Positions 1 to 13,600 of a stretch of DNA of 64,000 nucleotides are shown piece after piece. The position numbers and the translations under genes are program-made. The stretch is from NCBI RefSeq assembly GCF_037975245.1, contig NC_092568.1, positions 14,099,501 to 14,163,500 on the forward strand. Reading direction: 5' to 3'. The notes beneath the pieces are model-generated. The model was given only the letters and a program-made list of their open reading frames with translations. It made no database searches and was not told the DNA's origin. The stretch's first letter is position 1. Every line of letters begins with the position of its first letter. Origin of the DNA: Apostichopus japonicus (lineage: Eukaryota > Echinodermata > Holothuroidea > Aspidochirotida > Stichopodidae).

Positions 1-629
1 CGGCACCAATCAATCAAATGTTCGACACCGATCATTCGAATGTTCGGCACCCATCAATCGAATGTCCGGCACCGATTAATCGAATATGCGACACCGACCA
101 AACGAATGTGCAATACCGATCAATCGAATGTTCGACACCGATCAATCGAATGTGCGACATCCATCAATCGAATGTTCGACACCGATCATTCGAATGTTCG
201 ACACCGATCAATCGAATGTGCAGTACCGATCAATCGAATGTGCGACACCCATCAATCGAATGTTCGACACCGATCTATCGAATGTGCGACACCCATCAAT
301 CGAATGTTCGACACCGATCAATCGAATGTTCGACACCGAACAATCGAATGTGCAGTACCGATCAATCGAATGTGCGACACCCATCAATCGAATGTTCGGC
401 ACCCATCAATCGAATGTTCGACACTCATCAATCGAATGTTCGAAACCGATCAATCGAATGATACCCATCAATCGAAAGTTCGACACAGATCATGCGAATG
501 TTCGAAACCGATCAATCGAATGATACCCATCAATCGAATGTTCGACACAGATCATTCGAATGTTCGGCACCCATCAATCGAATGTTCGACACCGATCAAT
601 CGAATGTGCGACACCGATCAATCGGATGT
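1..629 (+). repeat. Array segment left of the 14.6-kb duplication
   Basis: Ordinary 22-bp monomers with 18-bp members near 460 and 520. The stretch at about 70-370 matches 29,520-29,815 closely: both start with the GACCAAACG cassette and continue with the same ordered series of variants, including ACCGAACAATCG. That second site lies just beyond the far end of the A/B duplication. Related series occur at about 36,960-37,230 and 58,310-58,440. The segment therefore belongs to the same variant class as the right flank of the duplicated pair rather than to the pair itself. Confidence 0.8.
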
Positions 630-3600
630 GCGACACCCATCAATCGAATGTTCGACACAGATCATTCGAATGTTCGGCACCAATCAATCAAATGTTCCAC
701 ACCGATCATTCGAATGATCGGCACCCATCCATCGAATGTTCGGCACTGATTAATCGAATACGCGACACCGACCAAACGAATGTGCAATACCGATCAATCG
801 AATGTGCGGCACCGATTAATCGAATGTGCGACACCGATCAATCGGATGTGCGACACCCATCAAATGTTCGACACCGATCATTCGAATGTTCGGCACCTAT
901 CAATCGAATGTGAGGCACCGATCTTTCGAATGATCGGCACCAATCAATCGAATGTTCGACAGCAATCAATCGAATGTTCGGCACCCATCAATCGAATGTG
1001 CGGCACCGATCAATCGAATGTGCGACACCGATCAATCGAATGTGCGACACCCATCAATCGAATGTTCGAAACCGATCAATCGAATGATACCTTCAATCGA
1101 ATGTTCGACACAGATCATTCGAATGTTCGGCACCGAATAATCGAATGTGCAGTACCGATCAATCGAATGTGCGACACCCATCAATCGAATGTTCGGCACC
1201 CATCAATCGAATGTTCGACACCCATCAATCGAATGTTCGAAACCGATCAATCGAATGATACCCATCAATCGAAAGTTCGACACAGATCATGCGAATGTTC
1301 GGCACCCATCGATCGAATGTTCGACACCGATCATTCAAATGTTCGACACCGATCAATCGAATGTGCGACATCGATCAATTGAATGTGAGGTACCGATCTT
1401 TCGAATGATCGGCACCAATCAATCGAATGTTCGACAGCAATCAATCGAATGTTCGGCACCCATCAATCGAATGTGCGGCACCGATCAATCGAATGTGCGA
1501 CACCGATCAATCGAATGTGCGACACCCATCAATCGAATGTTCGACACCGATCAATCGAATGTTCGACACCGATCAATCGAATGTGCAGTACCGATCAATC
1601 GAATGTGCGACACCCATCAATCGAATGATACCTTCAATCGAATGTTCGACACCGATCAATCGAATGTGCAGTACCGATCAATCGAATGTGCGACACCCAT
1701 CAATCGAATGTTCGAAACCGATCAATCGAATGATACCTTCAATCGAATGTTCGACACAGATCATTCGAATGTTCGGCACCCATCAATCGAATGTTCGACA
1801 CCGATCAATCGAATGTGCGACACCGATCAATCGGATGTGCGACACCCATCAATCGAATGTTCGACACAGATCATTCGAATGTTCGGCACCAATCAATCAA
1901 ATGTTCCACACCGATCATTCGAATGTTCGGCACCCATCCATCGAATGTTCGGCACCGATTAATCGAATACGCGACACCGACCAAACGAATGTGCAATACC
2001 GATCAATCGAATGTTCGGCACCCATTAATCGAATGTGCGACACCGATCAATCGGATGTGCGACACCCATCGAATGTTCGACACCGATCATTCGAATGTTC
2101 GGCACCTATCAATCGAATGTGAGGCACCGATCTTTCGAATGATCGGCACCAATCAATCGAATGTTCGACAGCAATCAATCGAATTTTCGGCACCCATCAA
2201 TCGAATGTGCGGCACCGATCAATCGAATGTGCGACACCGATCAATCGAATATGCGACACCCATCAATCGAATGTTCGACATCGATCGATCGGATGTGCGA
2301 CACCCATCAATCGAATGTTCGACACCGATCATTCGAATGTTCGACACCCATCAATCGAATGTTCGACACCCATCAATCGAATGATCGGCACCCATCAATC
2401 GAATGTTCGAAACCCATCAATCGAATGTTCGAAACCGATCAATCGAATGTGCGACACCCATCAATCGAATGTTCGACACCGATCAATCGAATGTTCGACA
2501 CCGATCAATCGAATGTTCGACACCGATTATTCGAATGTTCGTCACCAATCAATCGAATGTTCGACACCGATCAATCGAATGATACCGATCAATCGAATGT
2601 GCGACACCGATCAATCGAATGTGCGACACCGATCAATCGAATGGGCGACACCGATCAATCGAATGTTTGGCACCCATCAAACGAATGTTCGAAATTCATC
2701 AATGAAATGTTCGAAACCGATCAATCGAATGATACCCATCAATCGAATGTTCGACACAGATCATTCGAATGTTCGGCACCCATCGATCGAATGTTCGACA
2801 CCGATCATTCAAATGTTCGGCACCAATCAATCGAATGTGCGACATCGATCAATCGAATGTGCGACACCGATCAATCGAATGTGCGACATCGATCATTCGA
2901 ATCTTCGGCACCAATCAATCGAATGTTCGACACCGATTATTCGAATGTTCGTCACCAATCAATCGAATGTGCGACACCGATCAATCGAATGATACCGATC
3001 AATCGAATGTTCTACACCGATCAATCGAATGTGCGACACCGATCAATCGAATGTGCAATACCGATCAATCGAATGTTCGGCACCCATCGAATAATCGACA
3101 ACGATCATTCGAATGTTCGGCACCTATCAATCGAATGTGAGGCACCGATCTTTCGAATGATCGGCACCAATCAATCGAATGTTCGACAGCAATCAATCAA
3201 ATGTTCGGCACCCATCAATCGAATGAGCGGCACCGATCAATCGAATGTGCGACACCGATCAATCGAATGTGCGACACCCATCAATCGAATGTTCGACACC
3301 GATCAATCGAATGTGCGACACCCATCAATCGAATGTTCGACACCGATCAATCGAATGTTCGACACCGATCAATCGAATGTGCAGTACCGATCAATCGAAT
3401 GTGCGACACCCATCAATCGAATGTTCGAAACCGATCAATCGAATGATACCTTCAATCGAATGTTCGACACAGATCATTCGAATGTTCGGCACCAATCAAT
3501 CGAATGTTCGACACCGATCAATCGAATGTTCGACACCGATTATTCGAATGTTCGTCACCAATCAATCGAATGTTCGACACCGATCAATCGAATGATACCG

Positions 3601-3944
3601 ATCAATCGAATGTGCGACACCGATCAATCGAATGTGCGACACCGATCAATCGAATGGGCGACACCGATCAATCGAATGATCGGCACCCATCAATCGAATG
3701 TTCGAAATTCATCAATGAAATGTTCGAAACCAATCAATCGAATGATACCCATCAATCGAATGTTCGACACAGATCATTCGAATGTTCGGCACCCATCGAT
3801 CGAATGTTCGACACCGATCATTCAAATGTTCGGCACCAATCAATCGAATGTTCGACACCGATCAATCGAATGATACCGATCAATCGAATGTGCGACACCG
3901 ATCAATCGGATGTGCGACACCCATCAATCGAATGTTCGGCACCG

Positions 3945-4000
3945 ATTAATCGAATATGCGACACCGACCAAACGAATGTGCAATACCGATCAATCGAATG
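3945..4000 (+). repeat. Diagnostic GACCAAACG cassette (example of about 60)
   Basis: A three-monomer cassette recurs throughout the window: CACCGATTAATCG, then ATGCGACACCGACCAAACG, then GTGCAATACCG. Examples start at 86, 3,956, 5,595, 8,186, 9,533, 11,344, 18,562, 25,580, 32,954, 38,639, 45,300 and 49,942. Sub-types are GACCACACAAATG (7,402; 13,129; 40,114; 56,177), GACCAAACAAATG (14,930; 30,802; 57,652), GATCAAACG (51,115) and GACTAAACG (45,460). Spacing runs from about 150 bp to nearly 2 kb. The cassette is the best landmark for aligning higher-order units, and sub-types group by region. No binding-protein site known to me matches it. Confidence 0.8.
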
Positions 4001-4806
4001 TTCTACACCGATCAATCGAATGTGCGACACCGATCAATCGGATGTGCGACACCCATCAATCGAATGTTCGACACCAATCAATCGAATGTTCGACACCGAT
4101 CAATCGAATGTGCAGTACCGATCAATCGAATGTGCGACACCCATCAATCGAATGTTCGGCACACATCAATCGAATGATCGACACCAATCAATCAAATGTT
4201 CGAAACCGATCAATCGAATGATACCCATCAATCGAATGTTCGATACAGATCATTCGAATGTTCGGCACCCATCGATCGAATGTTCGACACCAATCATTCA
4301 AATGTTCGGCACCAATCAATCGAATGTGCGACATCGATCAATCAAATGTGCGACACCCATCAATCGAATGTGCGACATCGATCATTCGAATCTTCGGCAC
4401 CAATCAATCGAATGTTCGACACCGATTATTCGAATGTTCGGCACCCATCGATCGAATGTTCGACACCGATCATTCAAATGTTCGGCACCAATCAATCGAA
4501 TGTGCGACATCGATCAATCGAATGTGCGACACCGATCAATCGAATGTGCGACATCGATCATTCGAATCTTCGGCACCAATCAATCGAATGTTCGACACCG
4601 ATTTTTCGAATGTTCGTCACCAATCAATCGAATGTTCGACACCGATCAATCGAATGATACCGATCAATCGAATGTGCGACACCGATCTATCGGATGTGCG
4701 ACACCCATCAATCGAATGTTCGAAACCGATCAATCGAATGATACCTTCAATCGAATGTTCGACACAGATCATTCGAATGTTCGGCACCCATCAATCGAAT
4801 GTTCGA

Positions 4807-7800
4807 CACCGATTAATCGAATATGCGACACCGACCAAACGAATGTGCAATACCGATCAATCGAATGTTCGACACCGATCAATCGAATGTGCGACACCCA
4901 TCAATGGAATGTGCGACACCGATCAATCGAATGTTCGACACCGATCAATCGAATGTTCGACACCGATCAATCGAATGTTCGACACCGATTATTCGAATGT
5001 TCGTCACCAATCAATCGAATGTTCGACACCGATCAATCGAATGATACCGATCAATCGAATGTGCGACACCGATCAATCGAATGTGCGACACCGATCAATC
5101 GAATGGGCGACACCGATCAATCGAATGTTTGGCACCCATCAATCGAATGTTCGAAATTCATCAATGAAATGTTCGAAACCGATCAATCGAATGATACCCA
5201 TCAATCGAATGTTCGACACCGATCAATCGAATGATACCGATCAATCGAATGTGCGACACCGATCAATCGAATGTGCGACACCGATCAATCGAATGGGCGA
5301 CACCGATCAATCGAATGTTTGGCACCCATCAATCGAATGTTCGAAATTCATCAATGAAATGTTCGAAACCGATCAATCGAATGATACCCATCAATCGAAT
5401 GTTCGACACAGATCATTCGAATGTTCGGCACCCATCGATCGAATGTTCGACACCGATCATTCAAATGTTCGGCACCAATCAATCGAATGTTCGACACCGA
5501 TCAATCGAATGATACCGATCAATCGAATGTGCGACACCGATCAATCGGATGTGCGACACCCATCAATCGAATGTTCGGCACCGATTAATCGAATATGCGA
5601 CACCGACCAAACGAATGTGCAATACCGATCAATCGAATGTTCTACACCGATCAATCGAATGTGCGACACCGATCAATCGGATGTGCGACACCCATCAATC
5701 GAATGTTCGACACCAATCAATCGAATGTTCGACACCGATCAATCGAATGTGCAGTACCGATCAATCGAATGTGCGACACCCATCAATCGAATGTTCGGCA
5801 CACATCAATCGAATGATCGACACCAATCAATCAAATGTTCGAAACCGATCAATCGAATGATACCCATCAATCGAATGTTCGATACAGATCATTCGAATGT
5901 TCGGCACCCATCGATCGAATGTTCGACACCAATCATTCAAATGTTCGGCACCAATCAATCGAATGTGCGACATCGATCAATCGAATGTGCGACACCCATC
6001 AATCGAATGTGCGACATCGATCATTCGAATCTTCGGCACCAATCAATCGAATGTTCGACACCGATTATTCGAATGTTCGGCACCCATCGATCGAATGTTC
6101 GACACCGATCATTCAAATGTTCGGCACCAATCAATCGAATGTGCGACATCGATCAATCGAATGTGCGACACCGATCAATCGAATGTGCGACATCGATCAT
6201 TCGAATCTTCGGCACCAATCAATCGAATGTTCGACACCGATTTTTCGAATGTTCGTCACCAATCAATCGAATGTTCGACACCGATCAATCGAATGATACC
6301 GATCAATCGAATGTGCGACACCGATCAATCGGATGTGCGACACCCATCAATCGAATGTTCGGCACCGATTAATCGAATGTTCGACACCGACCAAACGAAT
6401 GTGCAATACCGATCAATCGAATGTTCTACACCGATCAATCGAATGTGCGACACCGATCAATCGGATGTGCGACACCCCCATCAATCGAATGTTCGACACC
6501 AATCAATCGAATGTGCGGCACCGATCAATCGAATGTGCGACACCGATCAATAGGATGTGCGACACCGGTCAATCGAATGCGCGGCACCGATCAATCGAAT
6601 GTGCGACACCGATCAATCGAATGTTCGACACCCATCAATCGAATGTTCGGCACCGATTAATCGAATATGCGACACCGACCAAACGAATGTGCAATACCGA
6701 TCAATCGAATATGCGGCACCGATTAATCGAATGTGCGACACCGATCAATCGGATGTGCGACACCCATCGAATAATCGACAACGATCATTCGAATGTTCGG
6801 CACCTATCAATCGAATGTGAGGCACCGATCTTTCGAATGATCTGCACCAATCAATCGAATGTTCGACACAGATCAATCAAATGTTCGGCACCCATCAATC
6901 GAATGTGCGGCACCGATCAATCGAATGTGCGACACCGATCAATCGAATGTGCGACAACAATCAATCGAATGTGCGACACCGATCAATCGAATGTGCGACA
7001 CCCATCAATCGAATGTTCGACACCGATCATTCGAATGTTCGGCACCAATCAATCGAATGTTCGACACCGATTATTCGAATGTTCGGCACCAATCAATCGA
7101 ATGTTCGACACCGATCAATCGAATGATACCCATCAATCGAATGTTCGACACAGATCATTCGAATGTTCGGCACCCATCAATCGAATGTTCGACACCGATC
7201 AATCGAATGTGCGACACCGATCAATCGGATGTGCGACACCGATCAATCGAATGTTCGACACCGATCAATCGAATGACACCCATCAATCGAATGTTCGACA
7301 CAGATCATTCGAATGTTCGGCACCAATCAATCGAATGTTCGACACCGATATTCGATTGTTCGGCACCCATCAATCGAACGTTCGGCACCGATTAATCGAA
7401 TATGCGACACCGACCACACAAATGTGCAACACCGATCAATCGAATGTGCGACACCCATCAATCGAATGTTCGGCACCCATCAATCGAATGTTCGACACCC
7501 ATCAATCGAATGTTCGACACCGATCAATCGAATGATACCCATCAATCGAATGTTCGATACAGATCATTCGAATGTTCGGCACCAATCAATCGAATGTTCG
7601 ACACCGATTATTCGAATGTGCGACACCGATCAATAGGATGTGCGACAACAATCAATCGAATGTGCGACACCGATCAATCGAATGTGCGACACCCATCAAT
7701 CGAATGTTCGACACCGATCATTCGAATGTTCGGCACCAATCAATCGAATGTTCGACACCGATTATTCGAATGTTCGGCACCAATCAATCGAATGTTCGAC

Positions 7801-8082
7801 ACCGATCAATCGAATGATACCCATCAATCGAATGTTCGACACAGATCATTCGAATGTTCGGCACCAATCAATCGAATGTTCGACACCGATTATTCGAATG
7901 TGCGACACCGATCAATAGGATGTGCGACAACAATCAGTCGAATGTGCGACACCGATCAATCGAATGTGCGACACCCATCAATCGAATGTTCGACACCGAT
8001 CAATCGAATGTGCGACACCGATCAATCGGATGTGCGACACCGATCAATCGAATGTTCGACACCGATCAATCGAATGTTCGAC
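4807..8082 (+). repeat. 5.7-kb-offset duplication, first copy
   Basis: This stretch is repeated at 10,556-13,809. The offset is 5,749 bp until about 12,175 and 5,727 bp afterwards, because one monomer is missing from the second copy. Paired anchors include 4,823 and 10,572, 5,595 and 11,344, 6,333 and 12,082, then 6,881 and 12,608, 7,402 and 13,129. A private base, GATATTCGATTG at 7,347, is also present in copy B at about 21,955, but the second members at 13,075 and 27,333 have GATATTCGAATG. The 5.7-kb duplication is therefore older than the 14.6-kb one. Confidence 0.87.
5041..5420 (+). repeat. 190-bp tandem doublet
   Basis: Bases 5,041-5,230 and 5,231-5,420 are two adjacent copies of a nine-monomer block: seven 22-bp plus two 18-bp units, which gives 190 bp. 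Each copy contains the GGGCG monomer, the GTTTGGCACCC monomer and the unusual AAATTCATCAATGAAATG stretch. The doublet recurs near 10,790-11,169, 19,647-20,026 and 25,026-25,405, as expected if it formed before the 5.7-kb and 14.6-kb duplications. Confidence 0.85.
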
Positions 8083-8089
8083 ACCGAAT

Positions 8090-10683
8090 ATTCGAATGTT
8101 CGGCACCAATCAATCGAATGTTCGACACCGATCAATCGGATGTGCGACACCCATCAATCGAATGTTCGGCACCGATTAATCGAATATGCGACACCGACCA
8201 AACGAATGTGCAATACCGATCAATCGAATGTTCTACACCGATCAATCGAATGTGCGACACCGATCAATCGGATGTGCGACACCCATCAATCGAATGTTCG
8301 ACACCAATCAATCGAATGTTCGACACCGATCAATCGAATGTGCAGTACCGATCAATCGAATGTGCGACACCCATCAATCGAATGTTCGGCACACATCAAT
8401 CGAATGATCGACACCAATCAATCAAATGTTCGAAACCGATCAATCGAATGATACCCATCAATCGAATGTTCGATACAGATCATTCGAATGTTCGGCACCA
8501 ATCATTCAAATGTTCGACACCAATCAATCGAATGTGCGACATCGATCAATCAAATGTGCGACACCCATCAATCGAATGTGCGACATCGATCATTCGAATC
8601 TTCGGCACCAATCAATCGAATGTTCGACACCGATTATTCGAATGTTCGGCACCCATCGATCGAATGTTCGACACCGATCATTCAAATGTTCGGCACCAAT
8701 CAATCGAATGTGCGACATCGATCAATCGAATGTGCGACACCGATCAATCGAATGTGCGACATCGATCATTCGAATCTTCGGCACCAATCAATCGAATGTT
8801 CGACACCGATTTTTCGAATGTTCGTCACCAATCAATCGAATGTTCGACACCGATCAATCGAATGATACCGATCAATCGAATGTGCGACACCGATCTATCG
8901 GATGTGCGACACCCATCAATCGAATGTTCGAAACCGATCAATCGAATGATACCTTCAATCGAATGTTCGACACAGATCATTCGAATGTTCGGCACCCATC
9001 AATCGAATGTTCGACACCGATCAATCGAATGTGCGACACCGATCAATCGGATGTGCGACACCGATCAATCGAATGTTCGACACCGATCAATCGAATTACA
9101 CCCATCAATCGAATGTTCGACACAGATCATTCGAATGTTCGGCACCAATCAATCGAATGTTCGACACCGATCATTGGAATGTTCGGCACCCATCCATCGA
9201 ATGTTCGGCACCGATTAATCGAATATGCGACACCGACCAAACGAATGTGCAATACCGATCAATCGAATGTTCGACACCGATCAATCGAATGTGCGACACC
9301 CATCAATGGAATGTGCGACACCGATCAATCGAATGTTCGACACAGATCATTCGAATGTTCGGCACCAATCAATCAAATGATCGACACCGATCATTCGAAT
9401 GTTCGGCACCAATCAATCGAATGTTCGACACCGATTATTCGAATGTTCGGCACCAATCAATCGAATGTTCGACACCGATCAATCGGATGTGCGACACCCA
9501 TCAATCGAATGTTCGGCACCGATTAATCGAATATGCGACACCGACCAAACGAATGTGCAATACCGATCAATCGAATGTTCTACACCGATCAATCGAATGT
9601 GCGACACCGATCAATCGGATGTGCGACACCCATCAATCGAATGTTCGACACCAATCAATCGAATGTTCGACACCGATCAATCGAATGTGCAGTACCGATC
9701 AATCGAATGTGCGACACCCATCAATCGAATGTTCGGCACACATCAATCGAATGATCGACACCAATCAATCAAATGTTCGAAACCGATCAATCGAATGATA
9801 CCCATCAATCGAATGTTCGATACAGATCATTCGAATGTTCGGCACCAATCATTCAAATGTTCGACACCAATCAATCGAATGTGCGACATCGATCAATCAA
9901 ATGTGCGACACCCATCAATCGAATGTGCGACATCGATCATTCGAATCTTCGGCACCAATCAATCGAATGTTCGACACCGATTATTCGAATGTTCGGCACC
10001 CATCGATCGAATGTTCGACACCGATCATTCAAATGTTCGGCACCAATCAATCGAATGTGCGACATCGATCAATCGAATGTGCGACACCGATCAATCGAAT
10101 GTGCGACATCGATCATTCGAATCTTCGGCACCAATCAATCGAATGTTCGACACCGATTTTTCGAATGTTCGTCACCAATCAATCGAATGTTCGACACCGA
10201 TCAATCGAATGATACCGATCAATCGAATGTGCGACACCGATCTATCGGATGTGCGACACCCATCAATCGAATGTTCGAAACCGATCAATCGAATGATACC
10301 TTCAATCGAATGTTCGACACAGATCATTCGAATGTTCGGCACCCATCAATCGAATGTTCGACACCGATCAATCGAATGTGCGACACCGATCAATCGGATG
10401 TGCGACACCGATCAATCGAATGTTCGACACCGATCAATCGAATTACACCCATCAATCGAATGTTCGACACAGATCATTCGAATGTTCGGCACCAATCAAT
10501 CGAATGTTCGACACCGATCATTGGAATGTTCGGCACCCATCCATCGAATGTTCGGCACCGATTAATCGAATATGCGACACCGACCAAACGAATGTGCAAT
10601 ACCGATCAATCGAATGTTCGACACCGATCAATCGAATGTGCGACACCCATCAATGGAATGTGCGACACCGATCAATCGAATGT
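8090..10683 (+). repeat. Nested duplication, offset 1,347 bp
   Basis: About 8,090-9,336 is repeated at 9,437-10,683. Anchors are the GACCAAACG cassettes at 8,186 and 9,533, CACCAATCATTCAAATG at about 8,496 and 9,843, and the GAATTACACCC member near 9,095 and 10,442. The first copy ends where ACACAGATCATTCG (about 9,331) replaces ACACCGATCAATCG (about 10,678). The same pair is found in copy B with anchors at 22,662 and 24,009. Each copy contains one 17-bp monomer, which accounts for the odd offset. Confidence 0.85.
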
Positions 10684-13600
10684 TCGACACCGATCAATCG
10701 AATGTTCGACACCGATCAATCGAATGTTCGACACCGATTATTCGAATGTTCGTCACCAATCAATCGAATGTTCGACACCGATCAATCGAATGATACCGAT
10801 CAATCGAATGTGCGACACCGATCAATCGAATGTGCGACACCGATCAATCGAATGGGCGACACCGATCAATCGAATGTTTGGCACCCATCAATCGAATGTT
10901 CGAAATTCATCAATGAAATGTTCGAAACCGATCAATCGAATGATACCCATCAATCGAATGTTCGACACCGATCAATCGAATGATACCGATCAATCGAATG
11001 TGCGACACCGATCAATCGAATGTGCGACACCGATCAATCGAATGGGCGACACCGATCAATCGAATGTTTGGCACCCATCAATCGAATGTTCGAAATTCAT
11101 CAATGAAATGTTCGAAACCGATCAATCGAATGATACCCATCAATCGAATGTTCGACACAGATCATTCGAATGTTCGGCACCCATCGATCGAATGTTCGAC
11201 ACCGATCATTCAAATGTTCGGCACCAATCAATCGAATGTTCGACACCGATCAATCGAATGATACCGATCAATCGAATGTGCGACACCGATCAATCGGATG
11301 TGCGACACCCATCAATCGAATGTTCGGCACCGATTAATCGAATATGCGACACCGACCAAACGAATGTGCAATACCGATCAATCGAATGTTCTACACCGAT
11401 CAATCGAATGTGCGACACCGATCAATCGGATGTGCGACACCCATCAATCGAATGTTCGACACCAATCAATCGAATGTTCGACACCGATCAATCGAATGTG
11501 CAGTACCGATCAATCGAATGTGCGACACCCATCAATCGAATGTTCGGCACACATCAATCGAATGATCGACACCAATCAATCAAATGTTCGAAACCGATCA
11601 ATCGAATGATACCCATCAATCGAATGTTCGATACAGATCATTCGAATGTTCGGCACCCATCGATCGAATGTTCGACACCAATCATTCAAATGTTCGGCAC
11701 CAATCAATCGAATGTGCGACATCGATCAATCGAATGTGCGACACCCATCAATCGAATGTGCGACATCGATCATTCGAATCTTCGGCACCAATCAATCGAA
11801 TGTTCGACACCGATTATTCGAATGTTCGGCACCCATCGATCGAATGTTCGACACCGATCATTCAAATGTTCGGCACCAATCAATCGAATGTGCGACATCG
11901 ATCAATCGAATGTGCGACACCGATCAATCGAATGTGCGACATCGATCATTCGAATCTTCGGCACCAATCAATCGAATGTTCGACACCGATTTTTCGAATG
12001 TTCGTCACCAATCAATCGAATGTTCGACACCGATCAATCGAATGATACCGATCAATCGAATGTGCGACACCGATCAATCGGATGTGCGACACCCATCAAT
12101 CGAATGTTCGGCACCGATTAATCGAATGTTCGACACCGACCAAACGAATGTGCAATACCGATCAATCGAATGTTCTACACCGATCAATCGGATGTGCGAC
12201 ACCCCCATCAATCGAATGTTCGACACCAATCAATCGAATGTGCGGCACCGATCAATCGAATGTGCGACACCGATCAATAGGATGTGCGACACCGGTCAAT
12301 CGAATGAGCGGCACCGATCAATCGAATGTGCGACACCGATCAATCGAATGTTCGACACCCATCAATCGAATGTTCGGCACCGATTAATCGAATATGCGAC
12401 ACCGACCAAACGAATGTGCAATACCGATCAATCGAATATGCGGCACCGATTAATCGAATGTGCGACACCGATCAATCGGATGTGCGACACCCATCGAATA
12501 ATCGACAACGATCATTCGAATGTTCGGCACCTATCAATCGAATGTGAGGCACCGATCTTTCGAATGATCTGCACCAATCAATCGAATGTTCGACACAGAT
12601 CAATCAAATGTTCGGCACCCATCAATCGAATGTGCGGCACCGATCAATCGAATGTGCGACACCGATCAATCGAATGTGCGACAACAATCAATCGAATGTG
12701 CGACACCGATCAATCGAATGTGCGACACCCATCAATCGAATGTTCGACACCGATCATTCGAATGTTCGGCACCAATCAATCGAATGTTCGACACCGATTA
12801 TTCGAATGTTCGGCACCCATCAATCGAATGTTCGACACCGATCAATCGAATGATACCCATCAATCGAATGTTCGACACAGATCATTCGAATGTTCGGCAC
12901 CCATCAATCGAATGTTCGACACCGATCAATCGAATGTGCGACACCGATCAATCGGATGTGCGACACCGATCAATCGAATGTTCGACACCGATCAATCGAA
13001 TGACACCCATCAATCGAATGTTCGACACAGATCATTCGAATGTTCGGCACCAATCAATCGAATGTTCGACACCGATATTCGAATGTTCGGCACCCATCAA
13101 TCGAACGTTCGGCACCGATTAATCGAATATGCGACACCGACCACACAAATGTGCAACACCGATCAATCGAATGTGCGACACCCATCAATCGAATGTTCGG
13201 CACCCATCAATCGAATGTTCGACACCCATCAATCGAATGTTCGACACCGATCAATCGAATGATACCCATCAATCGAATGTTCGATACAGATCATTCGAAT
13301 GTTCGGCACCAATCTATCGAATGTTCGACACCGATTATTCGAATGTGCGACACCGATCAATAGGATGTGCGACAACAATCAATCGAATGTGCGACACCGA
13401 TCAATCGAATGTGCGACACCCATCAATCGAATGTTCGACACCGATCATTCGAATGTTCGGCACCAATCAATCGAATGTTCGACACCGATTATTCGAATGT
13501 TCGGCACCAATCAATCGAATGTTCGACACCGATCAATCGAATGATACCCATCAATCGAATGTTCGACACAGATCATTCGAATGTTCGGCACCAATCAATC

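Larger units (their letters stand above)
3600..6360 (+). repeat. Nested duplication, offset 1,639 bp
   Basis: About 3,600-4,720 is repeated at about 5,240-6,360. Anchors are the GGGCGACACC monomer at 3,656 and 5,295, the GACCAAACG cassette at 3,956 and 5,595, and the TTCGATACAG variant near 4,240 and 5,880. The right end falls where GATCTATCGG with GTTCGAAACCG (about 4,680-4,730) is replaced by GATCAATCGG with GTTCGGCACCG (about 6,320-6,370). The same pair occurs in copy B with anchors at 18,562 and 20,201. The odd offset is explained by the single 17-bp monomer near 4,740. Confidence 0.85.

Noticed and set aside
4258-6372. 704-codon forward open frame, with a copy at 18,864-20,978 and a 688-codon relative at 24,291-26,357
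   Set aside because: Identity between the copies is explained by the large DNA duplication and covers all frames and flanks equally, so it is not evidence of a conserved protein.
9773-12121. 782-codon forward open frame as a repeat-protein gene
   Set aside because: It is pure satellite. The other two forward frames are also widely open with the same peptide period, it starts at a generic monomer ATG and ends at a TAA in a GATTAATCG variant. No upstream signal, intron or unique domain is visible, and 17-, 18- and 21-bp monomers shift the frame freely.
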